Assembly (NCBI GenBank): GCA_035771165.1
Contig: JAWNZC010000014.1
Span: forward strand, 1,317,001-1,381,000
Source of the DNA: Paragorgia papillata
Taxonomy: Eukaryota > Cnidaria > Anthozoa > Scleralcyonacea > Coralliidae
DNA length: 64,000 bases
Reading direction: 5' to 3'
Part shown: positions 22,036-32,960 of the stretch, in pieces
Numbering within the stretch: the stretch's first letter is position 1
Layout of the letters: each line of letters starts with the position of its first letter
The notes under the pieces: model-generated
What the model was told of the DNA's origin: nothing
Seen by the model: the letters and a program-made list of their open reading frames with translations, nothing else
Database searches by the model: none
Program-made: the position numbers and the translations under genes

Positions 22036-22521
22036 TATATATATATTATATAGCTACTCACTATATGAGCTGTTCTGCAATCTCATTTGTTCTGCTATAC
22101 TAGCAGTATATCAGCTCATATAATATATCATTAGTAATATAAAACAAGATGGTGGCATGCGTTTTTCAGTCAGTGTATACTACAGATAAAATTGCCTGTT
22201 AATTTTAAACTGCAGCAGCGAACAGAATAGAAAAATTACGAATTTAACAGGAAAAAAAACTATACTGAAAAAGGCAGTTGAGAGCTTTACAAAACGGCTT
22301 ACTTATTACCGAGTTGATAATAATATTTTGTTAAACCAAATACAAGTCGTAAACATACGTATATTTATTAATGTAGTAACAAGTAAAATATATTTTCTAA
22401 AAAAATAAAGCATTATGAATGGAAACTATGTTATTTGTATACTAATGATATATTATATGAGCTGATATACTGCTAGTAGCAGAACAAATGAGATTGCAGA
22501 ACAGCTTATATAGTGAGTAGC

Positions 22522-22526
<5 letters not shown>

Positions 22527-22614
<88 letters not shown>
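22527..22614. repeat. (TA)n microsatellite
   Basis: Uninterrupted TA dinucleotides beside the inverted-repeat element that follows. Confidence 0.95.
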
Positions 22615-22619
<5 letters not shown>

Positions 22620-22878
22620 CGAAATTCGAAAGTTTATGTGAACCCGAGCCGTAGGCGAGGGTTTACATAAGTACTTTCGAATTCTCCCAACTCACTCGAG
22701 TGTTTGCATCAGGCTATATAAACACAGGGCATCCATTTTCTATTTCTTTTATGAAATTTACTAATAAGGCTAAAAAAAATGTGCCGTGACATCACAACCG
22801 TGTTTACATAGCCTGATATAAACACAGTAATTGACCAATCACAGCGTGCATAAGACGCAACCTATTTTATAAATATGT
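22615..22878 (-). repeat. Hairpin repeat family H, copy 2
   Basis: Reverse-orientation copy of 3990-4262: a foldback (TTCGAAAGTTTATGTGAACC mirrored downstream), then GCATCAGGCTATATAAACAC and a CATCCATTTTCTATTTCTTT block. Both copies abut (TA)n tracts. Confidence 0.8.
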
Positions 22879-22959
22879 ATATGTATATGTGTATATATAT
22901 ATAGAACAATTATTATGGGACAATGAACTCGGGTGGAGATTTAAGGATATTAGGCGTTA

Positions 22960-23388
22960 GTCCGAGTGACGAACCATACGGCGGAGAGAAAACTCTATTT
23001 GTTTATTCCTCGGAGCACAGTTTATTCTTTAAGAAATTCGGAAAGGCGACTCGCATTACCCTTGCCACGTACAGATTATTTAAAAAGAAGTTTTAGCTAT
23101 AGCGGGGCTGAACTATGGAATAATCTGCCTCAGCATGTAAGGAATATGACCTCGTTTCGTCAGTTTAAAAAAGAAATAAATTACTTATTCTGAACATCGG
23201 ATTTTCACACGGCAATGACGTAAAACAGTATTTTTTGTTTAACTTCTTTATTTACTTCTCTGGTGTAATATATATTGTAATATATTTAATTAGTTTTATT
23301 CATGTTAATTTTCTTAATTATGTAAATAGTTATACTGATGATTTTACGGTGTATAAATAAATTATGTATGTATGTATGTATGTATGTA
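22960..23388 (+). mobile_element. CR1/L2-like LINE 3' end fragment
   Basis: The last 70 or so codons of an ORF2 (SLRNSERRLALPLPRTDY, then SFSYSGAELWNNLP), stop at 23193, 3' UTR with GATGATTTTACGGTG, and a terminal (ATGT)n run at 23367-23390. The same C-terminal motif occurs in the LINE at 29671. Confidence 0.85.
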
Positions 23389-23396
23389 ATGTATTT

Positions 23397-23467
23397 GGCC
23401 CGGCTGAGATTCGAACACGCGACCTTCGGTTTACTAGTCCGATGCTCTACCAACTGAGCTACAGGTC
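23397..23467 (-). tRNA. tRNA-Thr(AGT)-like gene or tRNA-derived repeat
   Basis: The minus strand has a D arm TAGCTCAGTTGGTAGAGC, an anticodon arm with loop CTAGTAA (anticodon AGT), and a T arm GTGTTCGAATCTC. The acceptor stem has mismatches. An inverted 18-bp copy of the 3' end lies at 23509-23526, so a pseudogene or SINE is more likely than an active tRNA. Confidence 0.5.
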
Positions 23468-23675
23468 AAGTTGGGAGCTGGTGGTCGAATGATGGTACTT
23501 GGGTTTATTCGAATCCCAGCCGGGCCAAGTAGAGTTTTCTCTACGATCATCAAGCAACTGAAAAAGTTTCACTCGAGCTTCTGTTTATATTGCGTGGCAC
23601 GCGTGAGATGGCGGCACACGTGACATCGCCGTAAGCGCGAAATTAAAGAAATTGTTCCCGGATGTGCAAAATTTA

Positions 23676-24085
23676 TTATATTAGCTCCGATCGTTTGTTG
23701 AGCAAGTTTGCCTTGTTAGCTTTCAGAATAACCAGTTTTTCTTCCAGGCACAAATTACAGCGGCTTACTCCACTTGTGTAATAAGGGGCGGCGCGTTTTG
23801 AAATAGACCAATTTACGTAGAACAGTTTCCCTTTTGATTTTAAGTCCCAAACGTACTTCGACAGCTCAGTTTCGTTCTTGTATTTCTCGTCATTGAAAGA
23901 CTTCTGGTGGTTGTTGAAGCGTTGCTTGAAGTTGTTGGCTGTCATTCCTATGTATTGTTTTGTTGTGTCTGTTTCGTCGGTTGTTGTCACGTCAGCTTTG
24001 TAGATGACTCCTGCAACCATGCAGTTTCCTTTCAAGGGGCAATCGGTTTTATTACTGCAGCTGAAATTTTGCTGTTGTTGTTTGC

Positions 24086-24169
<84 letters not shown>

Positions 24170-24360
24170 TCTTTCGATAGAATGCAGTGGTTGATACAGC
24201 TGTAGCTTGAAGATTTTTTGGAGTTTTGTAGATTTGAAGTGTAGGTGGTCGATCAGGTTGAGGAATTTACGTCTGATGTTGGTCTTGACTTTCTTGGAGA
24301 ATGGAGGGTTGAACCATATAATATTTCTTTTTCGCGTTCTTTGAGATGTCGATGGCTGCG
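23676..24360 (-). pseudogene. PLE fragment: RT C-terminus, (CAA)n tract, GIY-YIG endonuclease (PLE-2)
   Basis: Minus-strand remains in order. KRNIIWFNPPFSKKVKTNI near 24340 and FLNLIDHLHF. A (CAA)n expansion at 24076-24165 that shifts the frame. Then SCSNKTDCPLKGNCMVAG and QYIGMTANNFKQRFNNHQ, the GIY-YIG-like core with its Arg, then YVWDLKSKGKLFYVNWSI and CNLCLEEKLVIL. This is the longest endonuclease domain in the window (119 open codons, 24035-23676). It is 5'-truncated upstream of 24360-24440. The hammerhead at 24515 lies on its 5' side in the same orientation. Confidence 0.85.
24076..24165. repeat. (TTG)n microsatellite inside PLE
   Basis: About 30 TTG units; on the PLE coding strand it is (CAA)n. 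The other PLE copy has only a short CAACAACA-type tract (coding NKQQQP) at this place. Confidence 0.95.
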
Positions 24361-24514
24361 TTGTGGCACTGTTTGGCGTGAAGTGAGGATTTGTGTTGAA
24401 GTGACTGCGAAGTAAAATCTACCTTGCTCTACCTTCAAAAGTATCGAGCACCCTGTGGTCTATTGTGAACGACTACTGTAACTATTATATATATATATAT
24501 ATATATAGTTCAAT

Positions 24515-24557
24515 CTACAGACACGGTGTTTCGCTGTACAACAGCTCATCAGTGTAG
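24515..24557 (-). ncRNA. Hammerhead ribozyme, all core elements intact
   Basis: On the minus strand: stem I CTACA (24557-24553), core CTGATGA (24552-24546), stem II GCTGT-TGT-ACAGC (five perfect pairs), GAA, stem III ACA-CCG-TGT, C at the cleavage position, and the stem I partner TGTAG (24519-24515, five perfect pairs). Every base of the minimal consensus is present. It lies about 150 bp 5' of PLE-2 coding remains in the same orientation, as expected for a PLE terminal repeat. Confidence 0.85.
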
Positions 24558-24599
24558 CAGTGTAGCTATATATATATATATATTATATACCCTGTGTCT

Positions 24600-24760
24600 T
24601 TTCTCTGCTTCTCACTAGCACCGGTCCATTTGCACGGCTAAAACTTCACTTCTCGTGCATGTGGGCGCGTACTATATGTGAACTGCCCCAACCGGGACTC
24701 GAACTCAAGTCGCTCAGACCACTGAGCTATAATTGAGACATGGTTAGGACAGTCAGAAAT
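24600..24760 (-). repeat. tRNA-derived SINE fragment
   Basis: The minus strand contains a T-arm-like GAGTTCGAGTCCCGGTTGGG preceded by CAGTGGTCTGAGCGACT. Resembles the tRNA-like repeats at 38685 and 57890 but lacks a clean acceptor stem. Confidence 0.45.
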
Positions 24761-25090
24761 TTTCGTATTTAAGCAATGCCGTTTTTAAATATAAAAATTT
24801 ATGACTTTCCTGACCATGTGTCAATAGGTCAGCTATAGCTATCGGTTCGCCAGAGCCACATGGCTTGATTTCCGTTTGGGGGAGTCAGATTTTTTAATAT
24901 ATTTAACTAAATCTTCTCTTTATTTCAATTGTGTGATTTTTGAAGACACTGCACAGAATAACAGTCTCTAAACTTTTTTGCGACTAAATTTTTATATAAA
25001 AATCCCGAATTCTAAATCCATCATACTTTTCTAACCCATAATCCTAACATGATTATGATATCGTCTACGTTTTTTCTTATTTTTATTTAG

Positions 25091-25465
25091 AAGCTGATAT
25101 TTTGATAGACTTTCAAAGCCAAACACCAACAAATCCATTGTTAGTTGGCGACAATTTAACGCTAAGTTGGACATACAGAACTGGAGCGACCCCACCGCAA
25201 GTTATTGTCTTTGGAATTTCGGATACTGGCGTGTTTCATTCAATGGCACGTTATCATCTTAGGCTACAGGTGCTTAATGACGTTAAACCTCGACCATATT
25301 GTGACAATATAACATGGCTTGGTAACACAACAAGGAACATAGTTACTTTTAACATGATCAATATTACTGAGTTTTCACATGAAAAGTTGTTTACTATTCA
25401 AATTTTGGATGGAGACACCTCGAAATACATACAAGACCTTCATAACAAGACACTTTTCATTTCAG
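25091..25465 (+). CDS. Ig-superfamily receptor, exon 2 (atypical V-like Ig domain)
   Basis: A 375-bp exon, phase 1 to phase 1, between TTTATTTAG and CAG|GTATGG; it encodes 125 residues (about 22-146 of the protein). It reads as an extracellular beta-sandwich: an edge strand (ADILIDFQSQ), a B-strand motif GDNLTLSW, a central segment with WLG, and a terminal strand LFTIQIL. It departs from textbook Ig domains. The B-strand Cys position has Ser/Trp (LTLSWTY), and the only Cys is in RPYCDN, so the usual B-F disulfide cannot form. Five N-glycosylation sequons (NLT, NIT, NTT, NIT, NKT) support a secreted or surface location. Trp-for-Cys V-like domains occur in invertebrate cell-recognition receptors. 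Which family this belongs to is not settled from sequence alone. Confidence 0.78.
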
Positions 25466-25509
25466 GTATGGTAAAACAATCAATAATAAACACTTATTAC
25501 GGGCACCGA

Positions 25510-25634
25510 GACAAACAGTCAGTGTGTTTTGTCGCCCCGAGAGTCGTGACCGCTTTGTTTCCCCGCTTTGTTTCCCGAGACTAAGCCGAAGGCAATAACG
25601 AGCAGTCGAGGGGCCACGGAACACACTGTTTTCC
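25510..25634. repeat. Short inverted repeat at exon 2 donor side
   Basis: AAACAGTCAGTGTGTTTTGT is roughly mirrored by GGAACACACTGTTTT. A 125-bp MITE-like stretch 45 bp inside intron 2. Confidence 0.4.
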
Positions 25635-25660
25635 AGATCGAGGTACTGAGGTACCATGCA

Positions 25661-25993
25661 TAGACCATGTTCATAAATGGCCGTGGAATTAATATTCTTT
25701 TATGTGCATATAAATTAGCCCCTCTGAACTCGTTTTCATGTGCGAAATTCAAAAGAATCTTTAGTCTAAAACGAGGTCAGAGTGGCTAATTTATATGCAC
25801 ATAAAAGGATTTTAAATCGTCGGCCATTTATGAATAAGATCTAGTATACCTTTTTCAAAAATGGCCGCCGAATTAAAATTATTTTATGTGCATATAAATT
25901 AGCCCTTATGAACCTGAATTTTCCACATGAAAACGAGTTTATAAGAGCTTATTTATATGTATATAAAAGAATTTTAATTCGGCGGCCATTTTT
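25661..25993. mobile_element. Two adjacent MITEs of the TAGACCTTATTC family
   Basis: Copies 25661-25843 and 25845-25993 lie back to back just after exon 2 of gene 1. Each has ATAAATTAGCC and its mirror; the second lacks the outermost right end. Confidence 0.75.
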
Positions 25994-25999
25994 ACTCGG

Positions 26000-28700
26000 G
26001 CTACCTATGGTAGGTATATAGGAGTTTGTCTACTGAAAGTATTAAGATCGTTAACATCGTTTAATTATTCGGCTAAACGGGCCTATAAGACCATATATAG
26101 AGAAGACCGCGTTCGATTTGTGTAATCCTGTGGTGTAATCTTGCTAGAGTGCGTACTGTACCGTCGTAAATTTAATACTCGCAAATTAACAATCAGAGTA
26201 ACCTCTAACTGTATAATCACACAGTTTCAGAGCGGTTCTAGGTAACTACTGACATTGCTTAATGATTGCTTCTGAGAGTTTTGTACTTGTTAACAAACAC
26301 TTAATATGCACACGCTGTTCCGCAGATTTTCTAGATGTGCAAAGGCTACTGCCAATAATTGCCGAAATTCAGTAGCCCGAGTGATTGCCCGAGCAGGCGT
26401 CTTGTTGAATAAGGTCTATGCAGTGAATAAGTGTTTTGTTATATATCAAGTGTTAAAGTGTCTATGACATGAAAAAATGAGTATGGCGTTTTTTACACAG
26501 ACTGAAAGATGTCCAGCCAAATAATAATCTCAGAAAGTTTGGCGTAATTCTGATGAATATTTTTCGAGTTACAACGCGTTGAAGTTGCCAATTTTGCCAT
26601 ATTTTCGAATAAAAAGTACGAAAAGTCTGGTACCGAGTTTACGCAGCGATGACGTAGGCGTGTGGACTCATCGTAAATTTCACTGTGGTAATACTACAGG
26701 TTGAAAACGAGTCAGAAAACGAATATTTTGTGTCACCAGCTACTATAGAAGACGAAGAATCAAATGAAGATATGATTAAGCAGTTTTTGGTTGATGCTGA
26801 TAGCCTGATATAGTGATGAACCATCAGATCATGATGCTGTCGAGAGGCGATCGTCGATGAGGTTACATAATTCCTGATTCCTTCGGGAAATATTGTCCAA
26901 AGATTTGGCAGAGTGTTACAGTTAATAGTTAATTATTCTGAATATTGCCGAGTATTAACAAAACAAATAGAACTAAAACAGCAATATTTTCTATTCTGTT
27001 TCTATTATATATAATATCATAAAATATATTCACGCATCTCAAGCCAGTTGGCTCAGGTGGAATCACATGTGTGCCAATACTCCAATAGACAATAATGAGT
27101 ATCGCTTCTGCCTTCTGGGTCTAAGTAAATTACGTTGGGTCTTGCGAGATTCTCATGTTATAAAGCAAATAGCACTGCGGATAACAAAAGGTCTTTAAAA
27201 TGCGCAGAGCAAAGATGTGGCGTGAGTCAAAAGTCGGGACAATGATTTTTGTACATCATACATAATTTCTGTTCTTCTGCGAAACCTGTCCAGTTACTCT
27301 GGTGCATGCGAATCATTTTGCGGCTGATCCATACCACTGGGTTGGGCCATAGTCATAGCGGCGAAACATAATCTTATATACAGTAAAAACCCGCTAACAA
27401 GAACCTACATTTTTAATACCAAATCAGCCTCGGATAGGTTCTTATATTCTTATATATTCTTATATAAATAAATTCTTAATTTCAGCCTGAGGTTCTTAAT
27501 AGTGGTAGGTTCTTGTTAGCGGGTTTTTACTGTATTGGCCTTTCCCTAAATGGCTAAAATATATTATTCCACCTGATTGTTGTGATATACGAAACCTCCT
27601 CGATCAGTACGACTTTAGTTCAAGTCGTCTAGCGTTACAATATTTCTGCTCTGGTTCTTGGTTCTATTACTTATAACTATTTTGATCTGAGTTACTGTTT
27701 ATATATCCCACATTTCAGCGACTCATGCATTTTCAGCTGGCTTGTTCAATCACGACATAATTTGTGCAGGCGATAAAACTGCGTGGTCATAAGCTCGCTC
27801 GACCCTTGTTAACCAAATACTTATTACTGATATAAATACGTAAAGAAACTCGCGCTAGAGATTAAATTGACCATATATGCACGGATCAACATTAACATCA
27901 CTAACTTTCACTTTTTTTTTACAGTTCTATGTAACACCACTCACTGCCAAATTGATTTCTAAGTGATTATTGTTATAGTATAACATACAGTTAACTTTTA
28001 GCAAATCCCATGACCAGACCGACGATGAACTTGCACAAAAATTGCACGCAAAACAACGTAATTCTTAGACCAACATTCTACCCTCTATAATGGTTCTGTT
28101 CACGACGTTGCTGCGATCACTTCAACAGTTTGCGGCGACGACTTTTTATGCGAACGCTGATCAAAAGTAAACAAAACGTTCAGTTTCTTGCCCTAACTTC
28201 ACTCCTACTAGGAGTGTTTATATTCGCGCTTCAATGGAAAAATGAATATCCAGAGGTCGTCAACACATCGGTAATATAGAATTTCACTTTTTTCGCTAAA
28301 ATAAAGTTGTTTTATTCAGACCCATAGCCATCCCAATTTGCTCAAAAACGGCTAATAATACCTGTTATTTTGTTTAGTCGGCTTGAGATGTGTCCACACG
28401 CCTACGTCATAAGTAACCAGATAGCCGGTCTGACCGCGCGATGGAATTTCGCACTCTTCGAGTCGTTTCAGGTGAACTTCGAAGAGTCGTAGTTCGGAAA
28501 ATATGCGACGAAATGATGCCAAACTTCGTGAGATTACCTTTCACAAGTATATCTTTCACTTAGTACAAAAAAATCGTATATTTATAGTCATTTAAAGTAA
28601 ATGAGAACAAAAATGTTGAGCAAAACCCCCTGTCATGGGTTACGCGAGAAACATATACAATTTTCAGCTAATTGCTATGTAGAAAACGGAGTTTGACACA
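26000..28700. other. Intron 2 stretch, possible 2-kb decayed DNA transposon
   Basis: GATGACGTAGGCGTGTGGAC (26648) is inverted at 28390-28410. A frame VENESENEYFVSPATIEDEE with DMIKQFLVDADSL (26700-26815) is acidic and looks coding but is unrecognised. The rest shows only short frames and the MITE at 27379. Confidence 0.35.
27379..27534. mobile_element. MITE with TACAGTAAAAACCCG ends, copy 1
   Basis: A 156-bp element, perfect 15-bp inverted ends TACAGTAAAAACCCG/CGGGTTTTTACTGTA, extended by imperfect AGAACCTA blocks. A TA at both edges suggests a Tc1/mariner-type target. Second copy at 61469-61930. Confidence 0.8.
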
Positions 28701-29256
28701 TGATATATAACAACAAGATTTATTGGCAGATGTATACGTTTTACCTGGACTAGCTTCTACGAATGGTTTATTTGTCGGGAATATATTTCCGGTAATCTTT
28801 GATGACCATCATTCATTCAAACTCGTACCAAGGGTCTTTTCTCCGCTTTTCTTGCCTCCCGCTAGCTAGCACATTATTAAAGAATAAAAAATATTTGTCA
28901 AAATAAAAGTTTGTTTAGGGATGTATCACATCTGCATACTGTTATACGGTAAAATTCCGCTATCCGGTAGAATATTAACTACGTATTGACCGAGCGTGAC
29001 GTCTACTAGATGAAATATCGGACCGATGTTTTTTAGTATGGACCGAGACCGCTAACGCAGAGAGCCTTGCTGAAATAATTATTATTTAACTTAAAATTAT
29101 TACAGGCATGAAAACGCCATTGCAAAACTCGTAACGTTTTGTTTAACAGATATTTGTTATTTTTATTCAGAACGAAAAAAAACCCCAAATAAACAAAGAT
29201 AATTTGTTTGGCTTCTTTGGTTTTTTGTTTATTAATCAAAGTGCATTTGTAATTGA

Positions 29257-29500
29257 CCGTACGAAAAAGATGGCGGCGGTACATTTAACCACAATGCTTT
29301 GCAACCTCAAATCAGTTCAAATAACAACTAAACATTGTTTATCATGCTAAGATGGATTAAGTAAGCAAGAACTTCATTTCTACCAAACTTGATCGTTTTA
29401 AAACCATATCTTCCAATAATTCTGCAAGAAACAATATTTACTGCACGCAAAGGATTGTGGTTAAATGTTCAAGTTGCCATCTTTTTCGATACGGTCAGTT
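29257..29500. mobile_element. Foldback MITE (GACCGTACGAAAAAGATGG family), copy 1
   Basis: The arms GACCGTACGAAAAAGATGGC with ACATTTAACCACAATGCTTT and their mirrored versions near 29445-29495 enclose about 120 bp. A diverged copy lies at 63043-63167. Confidence 0.7.
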
Positions 29501-29639
29501 GATTTCTTTATTTTTTATATCTTTCGGCTCTGAGCGGGCAGATACGGGAAATATCCGACCGCTTATGAACCAATCAGATTGCAGGATTTCCGTATTCGGA
29601 CCTCTCGGCTATATAATAAATAATAATAATTGACCTAAA

Positions 29640-31730
29640 ACTAATAATAATTGTACTGAAACTAAAAGCAATGCAAACTAAAGATTCTCGTGATTGGGGT
29701 GAATTTAAAAGACTGCGTAATGCGGTAAACAATGAAATTAAGTCTGCTAAAGCGTTTTATTATAAAAATACCTTTTTTGAACATAAAGGCAATTCTCGAA
29801 AAACATGGCAGACTATCAATGAACTTACATCACGTAAATCAAACAAAACATCTGTAAATGAACTAAAGCTTAATGGTGTTTCTATAACCAATGCAACTGA
29901 GATATCGGATGCCTTTAATGAACACTTTTCAACAATAGGACCCAAACTGGCTGATGAGATTCCACTGTTAAACAATAACAACAACAATTATCTCGAATAT
30001 CTTATAAATACTAACAGGAGGTTTCAGTTTGGTCCAATTACCAATAATATCGTTCATTCACTTTTAAATAAGCTTTGTAAATCAAAAGCTACCGGACTTG
30101 ACAAGATATCCGCCAGACTTGTTCGTGAATGTGCAGATCTTATTTCTATTTCTATTACGAGTATTTTTAATACATCTTTAACTTTGGGTGTATTTCCTGA
30201 TGATTGGAAATGTGCCAAAGTTACTCCGTTATTCAAACAAGGTGAACGGAGCGATATGAATAATTATCGCCCGATCTCGGTGATTTCTATTGTGGCCAAA
30301 GTGTTTGAAAGAATAACATATGATCAACTTTATGCATATTTGTCAAAACATGATATTATTTCAGAACATCAATCTGGATTTCGTTCTTTACATTCAACCA
30401 CTACGGCCTTGCTGGAGGCTACCGATACTTGGGCTTATAATATTGACCGTGGTAATATTAACACTGTGGTGTTTTTAGATCTAAAAAAGGCATTCGACAC
30501 CGTCAATCACGAGATTCTTTTGGCCAAACTAAATGCTTATGGAATACAGGGTATCGCCTATAACTGGTTTAGGTCGTATTTGGAGAATCGCATTCAGAAT
30601 TGTTTTGTTAATGGCTCACTCTCTAAAAGTTGCTCTCTGAAATGTGGAGTTCCGCAGGGAACAGTCTTAGGTCCACTTTTGTTTTTATTATATATCAATG
30701 ATCTACCAAATTGTCAAAATAATTCACAGCCTAGGATGTATGCAGATGACACTCATTTAACATACGCTGCAAATAATATAGATCTCATTGAGTCTTGCCA
30801 AAATGAAGATTTAGATAATATAAACAAATGGCTGATTGCGAATAAACTTACTCTAAATATGACTAAAACCGAATTTATGTTAATTGGATCTAGGCAAAGG
30901 AAAGCCACTCTGGCTTATCCACCTGCTCTTGAAATAAATGGTACTCCAATAGATCAGGTTTCTTCAACTAAATCTCTTGGAGTACTTATTGATGAAAATC
31001 TTACATGGAGTAAGCATATCGAAAAAATAGCAAAAAAAATTGCTTCTAGTATTGGGGCTTTACGAAGAATAAGACCATTTGTTCCTTTTGGAACATTGCT
31101 TTTTATCTACAATTCTTTAGTTCAGCCATATTTCGATTATTGTAGTGTAGTTTGGGGAACTTGTGGAAAAACTTTATCTGAGAAGTTGCAAAAACTTCAG
31201 AATCGCGCAGCCCGAGTGTTGACCTTTTCAAACTATGATACCAATGCTGATAGTCTATTTGAAAGTCTAATGTGGAATAATCTAAGTACACAACAACAAA
31301 TCCAAAAAGCCTTGATGGTCTTTAAATCTTTAAACGGTCTTACCCCACATTATTTACGTTCTAAATTTTTGAATCGTAGCGATATAACTTCTTATTCACT
31401 ACGAGACTCTGTGAACAAACTAGCTGTTCCTTTACCGCGCACCAACTATTTTAAGAATAGTTTTAGCTATAGTGGTGCCGTCCTTTGGAACAGCTTACCT
31501 TGTGAGGCAAGGCAAGCTAACTCTCTGAACGAGTTTCGACAGTTATTGAATTCTTATATTGAAGATGGGCACGGCATTAACAGGTTTAATTAATAATAGC
31601 ATGTATTAGTGTATTAGCAATAGATTGTATTAATGTATTTTGTATGATTTCAACATTTTTGTATATAGTTTTAAACACCTGATGATTTTACCGTGGGTAA
31701 ATAAAGTTTCAATTCAAATTCAATTCAACC
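29640..31730 (+). mobile_element. 5'-truncated LINE insertion with 3' tail
   Basis: Includes the ORF above and a short 3' UTR (GATGATTTTACCGTGGGTAA, ATAAAG) ending in (TTCAA)-type repeats near 31705-31730. The matching GATGATTTTACGGTG in the fragment ending at 23388 puts both in one family. Confidence 0.75.
29671..31593 (+). CDS. CR1/L2-type LINE ORF2, 5'-truncated but open through RT
   Basis: 640 residues without stops, beginning within the linker before RT (RLRNAVNNEIKSAKAFYY). RT blocks in order: CKSKATGLDKISARLV, PLFKQG then NYRPISVISIVAKVFE, HQSGFRSLHSTTTALL, VVFLDLKKAFDTVNHE (motif A Asp), CGVPQGTVLGPLLFLLY, YADDTHLTYA (motif C), ANKLTLNMTKTEF, TKSLGVLIDENLTW. C-terminal domain with LQKLQNRAARVL and SFSYSGAVLWNSLP. 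No endonuclease or ORF1, so it cannot move alone, but the catalytic Asp residues are intact. It inserted in sense orientation in intron 2 of gene 1. Confidence 0.9.
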   Translation: MQTKDSRDWGEFKRLRNAVNNEIKSAKAFYYKNTFFEHKGNSRKTWQTINELTSRKSNKTSVNELKLNGVSITNATEISDAFNEHFSTIGPKLADEIPLLNNNNNNYLEYLINTNRRFQFGPITNNIVHSLLNKLCKSKATGLDKISARLVRECADLISISITSIFNTSLTLGVFPDDWKCAKVTPLFKQGERSDMNNYRPISVISIVAKVFERITYDQLYAYLSKHDIISEHQSGFRSLHSTTTALLEATDTWAYNIDRGNINTVVFLDLKKAFDTVNHEILLAKLNAYGIQGIAYNWFRSYLENRIQNCFVNGSLSKSCSLKCGVPQGTVLGPLLFLLYINDLPNCQNNSQPRMYADDTHLTYAANNIDLIESCQNEDLDNINKWLIANKLTLNMTKTEFMLIGSRQRKATLAYPPALEINGTPIDQVSSTKSLGVLIDENLTWSKHIEKIAKKIASSIGALRRIRPFVPFGTLLFIYNSLVQPYFDYCSVVWGTCGKTLSEKLQKLQNRAARVLTFSNYDTNADSLFESLMWNNLSTQQQIQKALMVFKSLNGLTPHYLRSKFLNRSDITSYSLRDSVNKLAVPLPRTNYFKNSFSYSGAVLWNSLPCEARQANSLNEFRQLLNSYIEDGHGINRFN

Positions 31731-32489
31731 TTTGAACGAGAGCTTAATGTGTTTCTTAATAATTTATATATAAATTATGGATCCTTCATGTTTAAAATAT
31801 TCTTATATTATTGCTAAGCTTAATGTCTGACTGGTCAAAATTTAAATCAATCACAACACATACATGTTTTTTTTGTGTGTTTTTTTTCATTTTAAGTGTA
31901 AACTACACTGACAATTGTTTTCTTATCCCCGAGCCCAGGCGACGGACCAAAGGACAGGAGCCTGGTGGCGAGGGTGCTAATCTCGCCTCGCGTTGAGTAC
32001 ACGCGAGTTTGAAAACCAATGCGAAAGTAATCGAGAAAAACGTTTCTATGTTTGTAAGCATCAACTCCGGTCACTTTAGCTGTGCTTGCGTCATAAACAC
32101 CAACTCCAAAGAAACTGCCGCAAATGTAATCCGGAAAAGTAAGCTGTGTAAAGCCTGTGTAGCAGCCCAGGATGAAAATGACATGAAAGTTAATACCACG
32201 AAACATTATACTTTGAAAATTTGTCTTCGCTTAGAGAAATTTTTGTTCAGAGTTTGTTTTTCATAAAAGACAAAAAACGAAATGAGAAAACATTAAATAT
32301 AGAAGGTAAGCATTCATTGGTAACTTTAGTATTTTTATGTACGTGTTAATTAAAATGATTTTAATCATGTTAGAGCATCAAAAAACAGAAAATAATTAAT
32401 CGGGATATTTTACTATCAAAAACAATGTTCTGTTTTTCTGCTGTCTATTTAGATTATCTATGGTCTATTATGGATAATCACAAATACAA

Positions 32490-32960
32490 GAAAGTATGAT
32501 CACATCACTCCTGCGCTACGCCAGATTGGTTGGCTACCTGTCAGTGAACAACTGCTGCTCAGAGACTCAATTATGACCTACAAATGTATGAACTCGCTCG
32601 CTCCACCATATTTAAGTAACAAATTTAGTAAACGCTCTTCAATACACAACCGACTCACACGTAACCAAGATAGTGTACAAATTCCTCTTTACCGAACTGC
32701 TTCTGGGCAACGATCGTTTCACTACAGAGCTGTAAAACTTTGGAATAGTTTAGAAGATAACATTAAGCAGGCAACATCTCTAAGTCACTTTAAGAAGTTA
32801 ATGAAAAACTATTTGTTAGACAATTTTATTAATAGCCAGTAATTAATATTTTAAGCTGTTATATACATTTAATTTTATAAATATTCATATTTTACATTAT
32901 AAATTTTAAACTGTAATGGGCATTGAAAAGCAGTTGGGAATTGCTCAATAAAGTATGTAT
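32490..32960 (+). mobile_element. LINE 3' end fragment, second family
   Basis: ORF2 C-terminal coding remains (RQIGWLPVSEQLLLRDSI, then HYRAVKLWNSLEDNIKQ, stop at 32842), a short 3' UTR and a terminal GTAT repeat near 32955. Different C-terminus from the LINE at 29671. Confidence 0.8.

Larger units (their letters stand above)
20955..22441. repeat. Large inverted repeat, arms about 0.4-0.47 kb
   Basis: Left arm 20955-21425 and right arm 22035-22441 are reverse complements with small indels (the left has about 60 extra bases). The 0.6-kb spacer holds a hairpin (21635-21720), the (CACTA)n array and two broken hammerheads. A third, direct partial copy of about 95 bp follows at 22442-22535. Confidence 0.8.
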
